Assembly (NCBI RefSeq): GCF_016429255.1
Contig: NZ_JAELUG010000001.1
Location: forward strand, 186,001-250,000
DNA: 64,000 bases
Origin: Rhizobium sp. ASV8
Lineage (GTDB): Bacteria; Pseudomonadota; Alphaproteobacteria; Rhizobiales; Rhizobiaceae
Direction: 5' to 3'
Shown here: piece by piece, positions 35,201 through 42,578 of the stretch
Layout of the letters: each line of letters starts with the position of its first letter
How positions within the stretch are numbered: the first letter of the stretch is position 1
Position numbers and translations under genes: made by a program
The notes under the pieces: generated by a model
What the model was told of the DNA's origin: nothing
Seen by the model: only the letters and a program-made list of their open reading frames with translations
Database searches by the model: none

Positions 35201-35536
35201 GTCATTGCCATGAATGGCCGTACCGTTTTCACCGAGGCGGTCCATTCCATGTCCCGCTCGATTGAAGACGCCTGCGTCGATGCCGGTATCGAACTTGCCA
35301 ATCTCGATCTGCTGGTGCCTCACCAGGCCAATCAGCGCATTATCGACACCATCGCCAAGCGCAGCGGTCGCCCCGCCCTGAGCGTCATCGAGAATTATGG
35401 CAATACCAGCTCCTCGAGCATTCCGCTCGCCATGATGCATGTTGTCAACGAGCGGTCCGAGCCGCTCAATCTAGGCCTCGTCGCCTTTGGCGGCGGCATG
35501 ACTTCGGGCGCGGCCATCGTTCGCACCATAAAATAG
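32213..35536 (+). CDS. Fused 2-oxoacid dehydrogenase E1-alpha/E1-beta, lipoyl domain and ketoacyl synthase III
   Basis: A single 1107-residue polypeptide. Residues 5-260: E1-alpha-like thiamine-diphosphate domain (GDG at 144-146 to N174, HVSGAGHES at 39-47). Residues 335-660: E1-beta (ALTESTIVGTAVGRAL, FLQFADFLPLAYNQIVSE, GPFHAQSFEGMLAHTPG). Residues 675-752: lipoyl/biotinyl domain with lipoyl-lysine candidate K715 in VEATKAS. Residues 785-1107: FabH-type ketoacyl synthase III with C906 (GAACSGYLYAL), H1037 (VPHQANQR) and N1064 (NYGNTSSSS) all present. No E2 acyltransferase or E3 is present in the protein or next to it. I infer oxidative decarboxylation of a 2-oxoacid to an acyl-lipoyl group that feeds the condensing domain. 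Product unknown. Confidence 0.92.
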   Translation: MEGRFSREYLKQLHRIFYISREIDRLEREFIKQGIAHFHVSGAGHESTALLNEFLQEDDWLHLHYRDKALMLARGMPIREFFSSLLATANSHSAGRQMSAHLSSRALNITSIVGPVGNNALHAAGVGAALKNRPGKPIAICCVGDGTTQQGEFVEAVAEAVRSQSPVVFVIEDNSFSISTRTSKQTFFDLPGGPASSFYGIDIIRTDGDDLTTSREAFSKAVRQSRESRTPSIVLLNVERLSDHTNADDQKTYRTTLEIETSSSRDPLPNLRALLKNAGIDTNELEAIEQELTIEVQAEAALARKEDAPKVEPEAKVPYPASFGKATEYRGNEREATLTMREALNDVLERQLAANPDVVLFGQDIEDPKGDVFGVTRGLSTKYPDRVRNAALTESTIVGTAVGRALAGQRPVAFLQFADFLPLAYNQIVSEMGSMFWRTNGAWESPVILMVSCGGYKPGLGPFHAQSFEGMLAHTPGIDVVMPSSAGDAAGLLNAAFQSRRPTVFLYPKAVLNNSDGRTSPDLDKHFVHPGLSRHVARGRDLTLVSYGNTVSLCANAAKAFEAQGFSVEVIDLRSISPWDEKEVLASARRTRRLIVVHEDNRTVGMGAEIVATVTEKTDVPVVVRRLARSDAHVPFNFRNQLETLPSYSKLVDLMAEVLECEVTWHEEDDSGPTAAIKAIGSGPADENVLITDLLVKPGDTIEVGQLVAVVEATKASVEICANIGGVVQEVFARVGDQIATDSPLLTVDANRESSERNFALASEIQNKFVLRRLKSHSIPTLRRHSGSFSEIAVSGIGYATGGRRVANDDIIHHWPNRRADEIFALTGIKSRYWVAPGEGTLSLATKAVQDLLRQTQMTIHDIDLVIAATGTPDIATPSLASRVAVAVAEDGVRPSLAAYDMGAACSGYLYALQQAHDFIAQQNDAKVLIVTSEVLSPLLDMKDFSTAILFGDAATASLVTTREMARNPIFTASRPTISGRPEPGDLLYVPLPDDGVIAMNGRTVFTEAVHSMSRSIEDACVDAGIELANLDLLVPHQANQRIIDTIAKRSGRPALSVIENYGNTSSSSIPLAMMHVVNERSEPLNLGLVAFGGGMTSGAAIVRTIK

Positions 35537-35785
35537 CCGGTTCTCCGACTTCGCTTCGGCAAATATGCTTCGCGTCCTGACCGGGCGCGGGGCAACGGCC
35601 AGACATGGCCGCGTTCTGAGGGAAATTCCACGAAAGCGCGAACGCCAGCCCGGCGGCGATCCCCCATAGCGGGCGCGAAGCATCAAGTTTTTGCAACTTA
35701 TACGGTCCATCCTTCATTACAATTCATTCATGTTTGCAGATGCAGGCTCTTGAAAAGCACTCGAGCGGTGCTTTACTTGAGGTGC

Positions 35786-36931
35786 ATGGCTAAGACACCC
35801 ACCCCATCGCACGCAACGGACCTGCGATACGAACTCGCTCCCGATGCGCAGGCACGACAGGCGATGGATGAGACCTTCGCCGCATACAGGCAGATGATGA
35901 CGCTGCTGGCAGAGATCGTTCCGGACAGAGCCGGTGCGAACCTCGTCAGGCTGCATGACCTCGCCTATGAGACTATCCGCGAACGCACCGCCTTGCCCGC
36001 GCGCCTCGTGACGCTCGGTCTGCGGGATTTTGCGGCCAGCAGAGGTGAGCTGACGGCCACGAACCGCCTGCCGCTCGATGAAAAACTCTTTGCCATCAAG
36101 GGTCCGTCGGACCTGACAATCTCGACGGTGCGCGGCCGCTTTGCCGTGCCCTTCGATGTGGCCGGTTATTTCAAGGGCTGGGAAAGCGTCTTTCCCGCCT
36201 ATTTGATCGCCGATGACGGCCGCTACGAGATTCACATCGGCGTAACGCCCAACTCCCCCCGAACGGAGGAAAACATCATGACGAATGAAGGCATTCTTTC
36301 CCGCATGGGACGGCTGATCGCCGGCCTCGCCAACACCGCCATTGACAAGGTGGAAGGCGCGAACAAGATCGCAGTCATCGAGCAGGCGCTACGGGAGATC
36401 GATGCAGCCGCAGACGATGCCCGCACCGATCTGGGTAAGGCGCGCGCAGAGGAATATCGCATCCAGAGCCGCCGCACGGAAATCGTCGATGACCTAGCAG
36501 TCCTCGACGAGAAGATCCGGCTTGCCGTCTCCGCCGACCGCGATGACCTCGCCAAAGCCGGTGTTGCCCGCCAGATCGATCTCGAAGCGCAGATCGCGGC
36601 GCTCGACAGGGCGCTCGCGGATGCGCACGAGCAGATTGACGAGGGTCAGAAGGCGCTGCAAGCCATTCTCGCCACACGCCGCGAGGCAGAGGCACGGCTT
36701 ATCGACTTCAAGCGCAGCGTGGCCCGGCACACACCTGAGGAAACGACGGGTGGAAATCCGCGGCCGACGCCGGCAGCCGGCGCCGCTCGCGCCGCATCCG
36801 CCGTCTCTCGCTTGACGGGAGTGCCGTCGGGGGAACCCGCCACCAGCGCCGAGCTCGATGAGCTCGACCGCCTGCACCGGGAGCAGGCCATCGAAGCACG
36901 CCTTGCCCGCTTCAAGGCCAACGGCCAGTAA
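35786..36931 (+). CDS. pspA: PspA/IM30 protein with in-frame TnpB-like N-terminal domain
   Basis: Reads as 381 residues. Residues 11-158 follow the N-terminal (non-nuclease) part of TnpB transposon proteins: LRYELAPDAQARQAMDETF, NLVRLHDLAYETIRE near 52-66, then LFAIKGPSDL and TISTVRGRFAVPFDVAGY at 101-128. No RuvC or zinc-ribbon region exists. Residues 165-381 are PspA/IM30: MGRLIAGLANTAIDKVEG, then a long coiled coil with an Ala/Pro linker. PspA binds stressed inner membrane. ATG 35786 has GAGGTG upstream; an internal ATG at 36278 has a strong GGAGG, so a 217-residue PspA could also be made alone. Followed by yqiJ (3-base gap) and yqiK. Confidence 0.85.
   Translation: MAKTPTPSHATDLRYELAPDAQARQAMDETFAAYRQMMTLLAEIVPDRAGANLVRLHDLAYETIRERTALPARLVTLGLRDFAASRGELTATNRLPLDEKLFAIKGPSDLTISTVRGRFAVPFDVAGYFKGWESVFPAYLIADDGRYEIHIGVTPNSPRTEENIMTNEGILSRMGRLIAGLANTAIDKVEGANKIAVIEQALREIDAAADDARTDLGKARAEEYRIQSRRTEIVDDLAVLDEKIRLAVSADRDDLAKAGVARQIDLEAQIAALDRALADAHEQIDEGQKALQAILATRREAEARLIDFKRSVARHTPEETTGGNPRPTPAAGAARAASAVSRLTGVPSGEPATSAELDELDRLHREQAIEARLARFKANGQ
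36265..36280 (+). promoter_or_regulatory. Internal ribosome-binding site and ATG for stand-alone PspA
   Basis: GGAGG at 36265-36269, eight bases before the in-frame ATG at 36278, falls exactly at the junction between the TnpB-like segment and PspA. It is stronger than the site of the upstream start and suggests either a second translation start or that PspA is the ancestral gene with a domain added upstream. Confidence 0.6.
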
Positions 36932-36934
36932 ACG

Positions 36935-37588
36935 ATGCACCTGTTTCTCGCACCCGAATGTGCGCCTTTTGCCATCGCGGCAATGATCCTGATCGGACTG
37001 ACCGTTGTCGAAATCCTGTCGATGCTGCTCGGCTTCTCGCTGAGCGAACTCATCGGCAAGCCGCATTTCGAAGGCCATGACGGCGTGATCGCCGGCTTGC
37101 TCTCCTGGATCAATATAGGCGGCGTGCCGCTTTTGATCCTGATCATGCTGGTGCTCGGCATCTTCGCCGTGACGGGGTTCGCCATCCAGACAGTTGCCGA
37201 CATGATGTGGACGCCACTGCCAGCGATCATCGCCGCACCGCCGGCCCTGCTCGTCACGATACCCCTCGTCCGGGGTTCGACACGCACGATCGCCAGGATC
37301 GTGCCGCGCGACGAGACCTACGCCGTCGATACCGTCGATTTCGTCGGCCGAACCGGCACGGTTTCCATCGGCCCTCTGGATCAAGGCCTGCCCGGCCGCG
37401 TCAGCGTCAAGGATGCGTACGGCAACTGGCATCAGCTGCGCGCCAGCGCCGCCAAGGGTGAAAACCCCTTACCGATCGGCGCCAAAGTTCTGCTTGTCGA
37501 CCGCAAGGCCGACATCTTCATCGCAGTTTCCGCCCCTTCGGACCTCGTCGGTTCCGATGACCAATCCTCTACGGAGCAACATTCATGA
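36935..37588 (+). CDS. yqiJ: YqiJ-like inner-membrane protein with OB/NfeD-type domain
   Basis: A 217-residue protein. Three to four transmembrane helices (about residues 12-33, 55-90, 95-115) flank cytoplasmic loops, followed by a C-terminal OB-fold-like domain (about 125-205; DFVGRTGTVSIGPLDQG and LPIGAKVLLVDRKADIFI). This is the usual membrane partner of flotillin-like YqiK. It begins three bases after pspA and its stop overlaps the yqiK ATG (37585-37588), so all three are one operon. Confidence 0.85.
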   Translation: MHLFLAPECAPFAIAAMILIGLTVVEILSMLLGFSLSELIGKPHFEGHDGVIAGLLSWINIGGVPLLILIMLVLGIFAVTGFAIQTVADMMWTPLPAIIAAPPALLVTIPLVRGSTRTIARIVPRDETYAVDTVDFVGRTGTVSIGPLDQGLPGRVSVKDAYGNWHQLRASAAKGENPLPIGAKVLLVDRKADIFIAVSAPSDLVGSDDQSSTEQHS

Positions 37589-39303
37589 TTGGCCTTTACG
37601 ACCTTATTCTCCCCGCGGGCATCGGCCTCGTCCTCATCCTCGGGATCGGCTTTGTCCTTGCCTCGCTGTATGTTCGTTCGAGCCGGGATGAAGCTTACGT
37701 CCGAACCGGTCTTGGCGGCCAGAAAGTCGTCCTCGACGGCGGCTCCATCGTGCTGCCGATCTTCCACTCGATCGCCCGCGTCAACCTCAAAACCCTGCGT
37801 CTGGAAGTCCAGCGCGGCGAGAACGATGCGCTGATCACCAAGGACCGTATGCGCGTCGATATCGGTGCGGAATTCTACGTGCGCGTCAAGCCGGATAGCT
37901 CCTCGATCGCGCTTGCCGCGCAGACGCTCGGCAGCCGCACCAACGATAGCGAGCAACTGCGCCAGCTGATCGAGGCGAAATTCGTCGACAGCTTGCGCTC
38001 GGTCGCAGCCACGATGAACCTCGATGCGCTGCAGGAGCAACGCATGGACTTCGTCAAGGCGGTGCAGGATGCGGTCGGTTCCGACCTGCAGTCCAACGGT
38101 CTCGAACTGGAATCCGTATCTCTGACGCGCCTCGACCAGACCGATATCAAGCACTTCAATGCCAACAACTTCTTCGATGCCCACGGTCTTGCCGCGCTGA
38201 CCCGCGTCACGGAAGCTCGCAAGAAGGAGCGTAACGAAGTGGTTCGCGATACCGAAGTCGCGATCGCACAAAAGGACCTTGAAGCTCGCCAACAGTCCCT
38301 CACCATCGAGCGGACGAAGCGCGAAGCCGAGCTGAACCAGCAGCGCGACATTGCCAACAAGTCTGCAGCAACCCGCGCTGAAACCGCACAGCAGGAGCAG
38401 GCAGCCAAGCGCGCGGAAGAAGAAGCCCGCATTGCTGCAGAGCAGGCCATCGCCGAACGCGAAGCCACGGCCAAACAGGTCCGCGAATCCGCCAACATCG
38501 ACTCGACCCGCGCCGTGCAGCAGCGTGAGACGGAAGCCCGCCGCGACAACCAGATCGTCGCGCAGGAAAGCGCCATCGCGGTTGCAAACAAGAGTCGTGA
38601 GGAATCGGAAGCCAAGGCGAAGGCCGAAGCCGCACGCGCCCTCGCCATCGCTGCGGAAGAAAAGGTCGGCACCGCCAAGGCCGTTGAGATCGCAGAACGT
38701 GAAAGACAGATCGCCGTGATCGACGCCCAAAAGCGCGCTCAAACCCAGGCAACCGCCGTCACGATTGCGGCAGAAGCGGAAAAGCAGGCCGCCATCGACC
38801 AGGCGGATGCCATCAAGACGCTGGCAACCGCCGAAGCCGATGCCGCGATCATCAAGGCCAAGGGCATTCTCGAAAACGGTAAGGCGACGGCCGAAAGCGA
38901 AGCCCTGCTCAACGAGGCCCGCAACAAGCTCAGCCCCGCCATTATCGAGTTCGAGATCACCCGCGAGCGCATCCGCATCGTGCCCGCCGCTCTTGCCGAA
39001 GCGGTCAAGCCGATCGAGAAGATCTCGGATATCCGTATCTTCGACACCGGCGGCATGCTCGGCCGCAACGGCAACGGCGCCGCTGGCGGCAGTGGCGTTG
39101 GCCTTGGCGAAGGTCTGGCCGGCCAGCTTCTCTCCTATCAGGCCAACAAACCCATCCTCGACCGCCTGCTCAAAGAAGCCGGTTTCGACGGCGACAATGC
39201 CATCTCGGCACTGCTCGGCAAGCTCGACGGCAAATCTGCTGCGGCCGCACCGGAAGAAGAATACTACGAGGAAGAGGCAGACGACGCGAGCAAGCCTGCC
39301 TGA
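37585..39303 (+). CDS. yqiK: Flotillin-family protein YqiK
   Basis: A 572-residue flotillin/SPFH protein. One N-terminal membrane helix (residues 8-29), SPFH domain (about 35-200; GGQKVVLDGGSIVLPIFHSI, EFYVRVKPDS), a long Ala/Glu/Lys-rich coiled coil (about 215-425) and a C-terminal glycine-rich stretch with an acidic end (EEEYYEEEADDASKPA). Flotillins oligomerise into membrane microdomain scaffolds. ATGA overlap with yqiJ gives translational coupling. Followed by a strong terminator at 39327-39360. Confidence 0.92.
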   Translation: MIGLYDLILPAGIGLVLILGIGFVLASLYVRSSRDEAYVRTGLGGQKVVLDGGSIVLPIFHSIARVNLKTLRLEVQRGENDALITKDRMRVDIGAEFYVRVKPDSSSIALAAQTLGSRTNDSEQLRQLIEAKFVDSLRSVAATMNLDALQEQRMDFVKAVQDAVGSDLQSNGLELESVSLTRLDQTDIKHFNANNFFDAHGLAALTRVTEARKKERNEVVRDTEVAIAQKDLEARQQSLTIERTKREAELNQQRDIANKSAATRAETAQQEQAAKRAEEEARIAAEQAIAEREATAKQVRESANIDSTRAVQQRETEARRDNQIVAQESAIAVANKSREESEAKAKAEAARALAIAAEEKVGTAKAVEIAERERQIAVIDAQKRAQTQATAVTIAAEAEKQAAIDQADAIKTLATAEADAAIIKAKGILENGKATAESEALLNEARNKLSPAIIEFEITRERIRIVPAALAEAVKPIEKISDIRIFDTGGMLGRNGNGAAGGSGVGLGEGLAGQLLSYQANKPILDRLLKEAGFDGDNAISALLGKLDGKSAAAAPEEEYYEEEADDASKPA

Positions 39304-39326
39304 CGTCCGCCAGTAATCGACAAAAT

Positions 39327-39360
39327 AAAACCCCGGAATCCGCAGGGATTCCGGGGTTTT
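39327..39360. terminator. Bidirectional rho-independent terminator
   Basis: AAAACCCCGGAATCC (39327-39341) and GGATTCCGGGGTTTT (39346-39360) form a perfect 15-bp hairpin with a GCAG loop and A/T tracts on both sides. It separates the convergent yqiK and LpxO-like genes and can serve both. Confidence 0.92.
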
Positions 39361-39383
39361 GTTGAATTAAGCAGCCAATGAAA

Positions 39384-40229
39384 TCAGGGCTTCGGGCGGT
39401 TTCTGAACGCCTCTGCTTCGGCGTAGAACTTCTTTTCCCATTCCTTGTGATTGTCGAGGCCTTCCTTGATGAAGGGCGTGAAGATCGCCAGGTTCATCAG
39501 CGCCCAGTTCACGAAGCGAGCCGGGAATTTCAGCGGCTTGACGAAATCGACGAAGAGCACGACGCGGGTCTTGTCCGAATGGTTCCAGGCTTCATGCTCA
39601 TAGGCGTCGTCGAAAATCAGCGCCTTGCCTTCCTGCCAATGGCAAATCTGCTTGTCGACACGGATGGCAAGCTTATCGTTCGGCTCCGGCACGATGAGGC
39701 CGAGATGCAGGCGTAGCACACCATTATAGGGGCCGCGATGCGCGGGAAGATGCTTGCCCGGCTCGAAAATCGAGAACATCGCCGTCGTCAGGCCAGGGAT
39801 CTTCTGCACGGCAGCCCAGGTATTGGGGCACGCCTTGATGTTCTGCTCGGACTTCACGCCGAAACCAAGAAGGAAGAACGTCTTCCAGCGCGTGTCGGTC
39901 GAGATGGTCTTCACATCGGTCGAGATATCCTGGAAAGTCGGCAGCTCGCTCTGGCGCAGCAGCACCTTCTCAAGCTCGGCGCGGATCGCAGGATAATCCT
40001 TCTCGATCTCGGCAGCCCAAGGAAAAGTCTTGGTATCGTAAACAGGCGGATTGCCAAGCTTGGCATATTTGAGATTGAGCCCCTCGGCCCAGGCGACGAT
40101 GCCCATGAAGAAGCGCGTCATGGCGCTCGCGCGCTCCATAGGCGCGATCCCGGCCGTGCCAAAAGTCTGTTCCGGAGTTCGAGATTCGTTGGAAGTGGGA
40201 GCAGGTGCGCTCAAGGGACTCTCCGTCAT
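39384..40229 (-). CDS. Aspartyl/asparaginyl beta-hydroxylase family (LpxO-like lipid A hydroxylase)
   Basis: A 281-residue Fe(II)/2-oxoglutarate dioxygenase. The Asp_Arg_Hydrox domain covers about residues 95-250: iron ligands in HLPAHRGPYNGVLRLHLGL and in FDDAYEHEAWNHSDKTRVVL, with the terminal Arg for 2-oxoglutarate. A hydrophobic stretch before the domain and a C-terminal VNWALMNLAIFTPFI helix suggest membrane association, as in LpxO, which 2-hydroxylates lipid A acyl chains. Start ATG 40229; the frame runs far upstream but that part is not protein-like. Substrate assignment is by family resemblance. Confidence 0.8.
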   Translation of the reverse strand: MTESPLSAPAPTSNESRTPEQTFGTAGIAPMERASAMTRFFMGIVAWAEGLNLKYAKLGNPPVYDTKTFPWAAEIEKDYPAIRAELEKVLLRQSELPTFQDISTDVKTISTDTRWKTFFLLGFGVKSEQNIKACPNTWAAVQKIPGLTTAMFSIFEPGKHLPAHRGPYNGVLRLHLGLIVPEPNDKLAIRVDKQICHWQEGKALIFDDAYEHEAWNHSDKTRVVLFVDFVKPLKFPARFVNWALMNLAIFTPFIKEGLDNHKEWEKKFYAEAEAFRNRPKP

Positions 40230-40528
40230 GTCTGTCTTTAAGGGCTGTCCAGGGAGGAAATCTTCGCCAACGGAATCTGCATGCAAATCCCGAAGAGGCA
40301 ACAGGCTTGAAGCTTGGGATGTCAGCCTGTCCCTTCCCGATTGACACCCGTCTCCTTGTGTTATGCGATGATCACAATAACCGATTATATGAGTTGAATA
40401 GTCGAATTTCGCAAGAGAGTCCGTTCGCAACGAACGGTGGTTCATCCTGGGATGAATCTCCGGCGATTCTCGAGAGGGATTCACCCCAGAATCGGCAAAA
40501 ATGCGGCAAGGTCTACGACCCGCCATCA

Positions 40529-40945
40529 CTATGCGGCTTGAGCCTGAATTATTAGCCGGACAATTGCAAGTCCCGCAATCAGCGCGCAGATCGACAGGAA
40601 AACCGACAGAGCGACATAGGCTGCGGCCGGCATCCATTGCCCGCGTTCCCATAGCACGACGCTCTCCAGCGCAAAGGTTGAAAATGTCGTGAAACCGCCC
40701 AGAACACCTGTCGTCAGGAACAGCCGAACCTCCTGCGACACACCGCCGCGGAAGGCGAAATATTCGGTCAGCAACCCCATCACGAATGCCCCGAGCACAT
40801 TGATGATCAGGGTGCCGAAAGGGAACTCGAGACCGAGCAGACGGTTGGCAACCTCATTGATACCGAGGCGGAAGGCGCCACCAAATCCCGCGCCGAGAAA
40901 CACGATGAGATAGAGCACGACAATCTCCAGTCGTCCTTGCGTCAA
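40529..40945 (-). CDS. crcB: CrcB/FluC fluoride channel
   Basis: A 138-residue four-helix membrane protein forming a dual-topology dimeric fluoride channel. It has GFGGAFRLG near the start, [19 protein letters not shown] in helix 2 and the signature [15 protein letters not shown] in helix 3. The longest frame starts with TTG at 40945, overlapping the upstream clc stop (TTGA). A GTG at 40918 with GGAG six bases upstream is the other candidate start. Second gene of a riboswitch-controlled fluoride operon. Confidence 0.93.
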   Translation of the reverse strand: MTQGRLEIVVLYLIVFLGAGFGGAFRLGINEVANRLLGLEFPFGTLIINVLGAFVMGLLTEYFAFRGGVSQEVRLFLTTGVLGGFTTFSTFALESVVLWERGQWMPAAAYVALSVFLSICALIAGLAIVRLIIQAQAA

Positions 40946-42312
40946 ACCTTCTCGATCTTATGGATATTTTCCCGCTGCGTCTTCAGGCTGCCATCGCGAA
41001 TATGGCGCAATGGCGTATCGGCGGGAAGCCGGCCTGAGGCCGCGCTTTTTGCAATACCGAGGCGCTGCGACAGGTAGATGCTGGTATGGCCGCTGCAGAT
41101 ATAGGCAAGGAAGCAGGCGACGGCGAGATAGACGGTGTGTGTCGCCCCGAAGAGCTCGATGCCCATGATCATGCAGGCAAGCGGCGTATTCGTCGCACCC
41201 GCAAAGACGGCGACGAAGCCCAGTCCGGCAAAGAGATCGGCCGGGGCGCCGAGAATGGCGGCAATCGCATTGCCAAGCGCGGCACCGATGAAGAACAAGG
41301 GTGTCACCTCGCCGCCCTTGAAGCCGGCGCTCAGCGTCACGATGGTGAAGACCGCCTTCCAGAACCAGCTCCAGTAATCGACCCGGGTCGGATCGAAAAA
41401 GCCGAGGATCGTCGCATCGCCGGGGTTGAGCGACCAGACGCCAAGCCCGAGATATTGCCGCGTTCCAAGCAGATAAACGAGACCGATCAATATGGCGCTG
41501 GCGATGACTGGCCTGAGCGGCGCGTAGGCACAGAGCCGCTTGAACGTCGCCGACGCCCTGTGCGACACCTCGCTGAAGCACCGAGCGGCCAGGCCGAAGA
41601 TGATGCCAGCGATACCGACCTTGACGAGCAGCAACGCATCCAGATGGAACGTGCTGGCCGCGGTGCCTGAGAGATAGCCGATATGATATTGGATATGTTC
41701 AATGCCCCAGGCATGGCATGTCCAATCGGCCGCGATCGCCGCGGCAAGGCTGGGGATCAGCGCTTCATATTGCATTCGCCCGATCGTCAGCACTTCGAGC
41801 GCGAACACGGCGCCCGCTATCGGCGTGCCGAAGACCGCTCCGAAACCGGCTGCGATACCCGCCATCAGAAGTATGCGGATCTCGGCATGGCTGAGCCGGA
41901 AGATTTTCGCGAAGGCGCTGGCAATGCTGCCCCCAAGTTGCACGGCCGTGCCCTCGCGCCCCGCCGAGCCGCCAACCAGATGAGTCAGAACGGTGGATAC
42001 GAGAATGAAGGGTGCCATGCGCAGCGGCACGCCGCCACCCGGCTCGTGGATCTGATCGACGATCAGATTGTTGCCGCCTTCCGAGCCTCGGCCGAAGCGC
42101 TGATACACCAGCACCATGAGGAAGCCCGCAACCGGCATCAGGAAGATCAGCCAGGGATGGTCGAAGCGCGTCGCAGTCGCCTTGTCCAGGCTCCAAAGAA
42201 ACGCCGCGCAGAGCGAGCCGACGACCACAGCCATCGGCACGACCAGGAGGACCCATTTGAACAGGCTGCGAAATTGCTGAAAGCGATGTTGAAAATAGGC
42301 GGATGCGGACAT
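40942..42312 (-). CDS. CLC-type F-/H+ antiporter (CLC-F clade)
   Basis: A 456-residue chloride-channel-family membrane protein. The selectivity loop reads [11 protein letters not shown] in place of GSGIP of chloride transporters, and the gating-glutamate motif is AGREGTAVQ (Glu about residue 120) rather than GREGP. Both are marks of fluoride-exporting CLC-F proteins. ATG 42312 is taken because a GGGG-rich ribosome site precedes it. It overlaps crcB by four bases and lies under a fluoride riboswitch, which supports the substrate call independently. Confidence 0.9.
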   Translation of the reverse strand: MSASAYFQHRFQQFRSLFKWVLLVVPMAVVVGSLCAAFLWSLDKATATRFDHPWLIFLMPVAGFLMVLVYQRFGRGSEGGNNLIVDQIHEPGGGVPLRMAPFILVSTVLTHLVGGSAGREGTAVQLGGSIASAFAKIFRLSHAEIRILLMAGIAAGFGAVFGTPIAGAVFALEVLTIGRMQYEALIPSLAAAIAADWTCHAWGIEHIQYHIGYLSGTAASTFHLDALLLVKVGIAGIIFGLAARCFSEVSHRASATFKRLCAYAPLRPVIASAILIGLVYLLGTRQYLGLGVWSLNPGDATILGFFDPTRVDYWSWFWKAVFTIVTLSAGFKGGEVTPLFFIGAALGNAIAAILGAPADLFAGLGFVAVFAGATNTPLACMIMGIELFGATHTVYLAVACFLAYICSGHTSIYLSQRLGIAKSAASGRLPADTPLRHIRDGSLKTQRENIHKIEKV

Positions 42313-42390
42313 CAGCTTGCCCCTTCCCCGAGGCCGCACAACGATCTCACGGGGATACTGGATGGGAAATGGGATTGGGATGATGGCAAG

Positions 42391-42441
42391 AAAAAAGACA
42401 CGACTCTACTCCTTCGCCTTCTGGCGGTTTGAGTAGGAGTC
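42391..42441 (-). terminator. Terminator overlapping the fluoride riboswitch 3' end
   Basis: On the minus strand GACTCCTACTC (42441-42431) pairs with GAGTAGAGTC (42411-42402), one bulge, with a small GCC/GGC hairpin in the loop region, followed by a T run (42396-42391). The 5' arm is also the riboswitch's 3' pseudoknot strand, so ligand binding and termination are mutually exclusive: a genetic ON switch. Confidence 0.8.
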
Positions 42442-42506
42442 ATCAGCTTCCCTGGGAAAGTCAGAGCAGCGGTTCGGCCACCATGGCCCGGCAGAAATCC
42501 ATTACC
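42433..42506 (-). ncRNA. Fluoride riboswitch (crcB motif)
   Basis: Read on the minus strand, GGTAATGGATTTCTGCC (42506-42490) fits the GGnnATGGnnTTCnnCC start of the crcB motif. It is followed by GAACCGCTGC, a TTCCC/GGGAA stem, and the highly conserved AGCTGATGACTCCTAC end. P1 (GGTA/TGCC) and a pseudoknot GGATT/ACTCC (one mismatch) can form; an extra GGCC hairpin is inserted before AACCGC. It lies 120 bases upstream of the CLC-F gene and merges into a terminator. Confidence 0.88.
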
Positions 42507-42578
42507 GTTGAGATTTCAATATAGAAACAGGCGCGCTGCTGTCAACGCATCGCAAGCGAAAGCATAGGGCCGGCGTCT

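Noticed and set aside
35466..35717. Minus-strand frame beginning MKDGPYKLQKLDASRP with a hydrophobic stretch
   Set aside because: No ribosome-binding site, overlaps the end of the ketoacyl-synthase fusion gene, and the second half is low-quality Arg/Pro-rich sequence; at best a decayed gene start.
37432..38742. Minus-strand 436-codon frame with Leu/Phe/Gly-rich sequence
   Set aside because: Mirror image of the Ala/Glu/Lys-rich coiled coil of YqiK; a typical antisense artefact.
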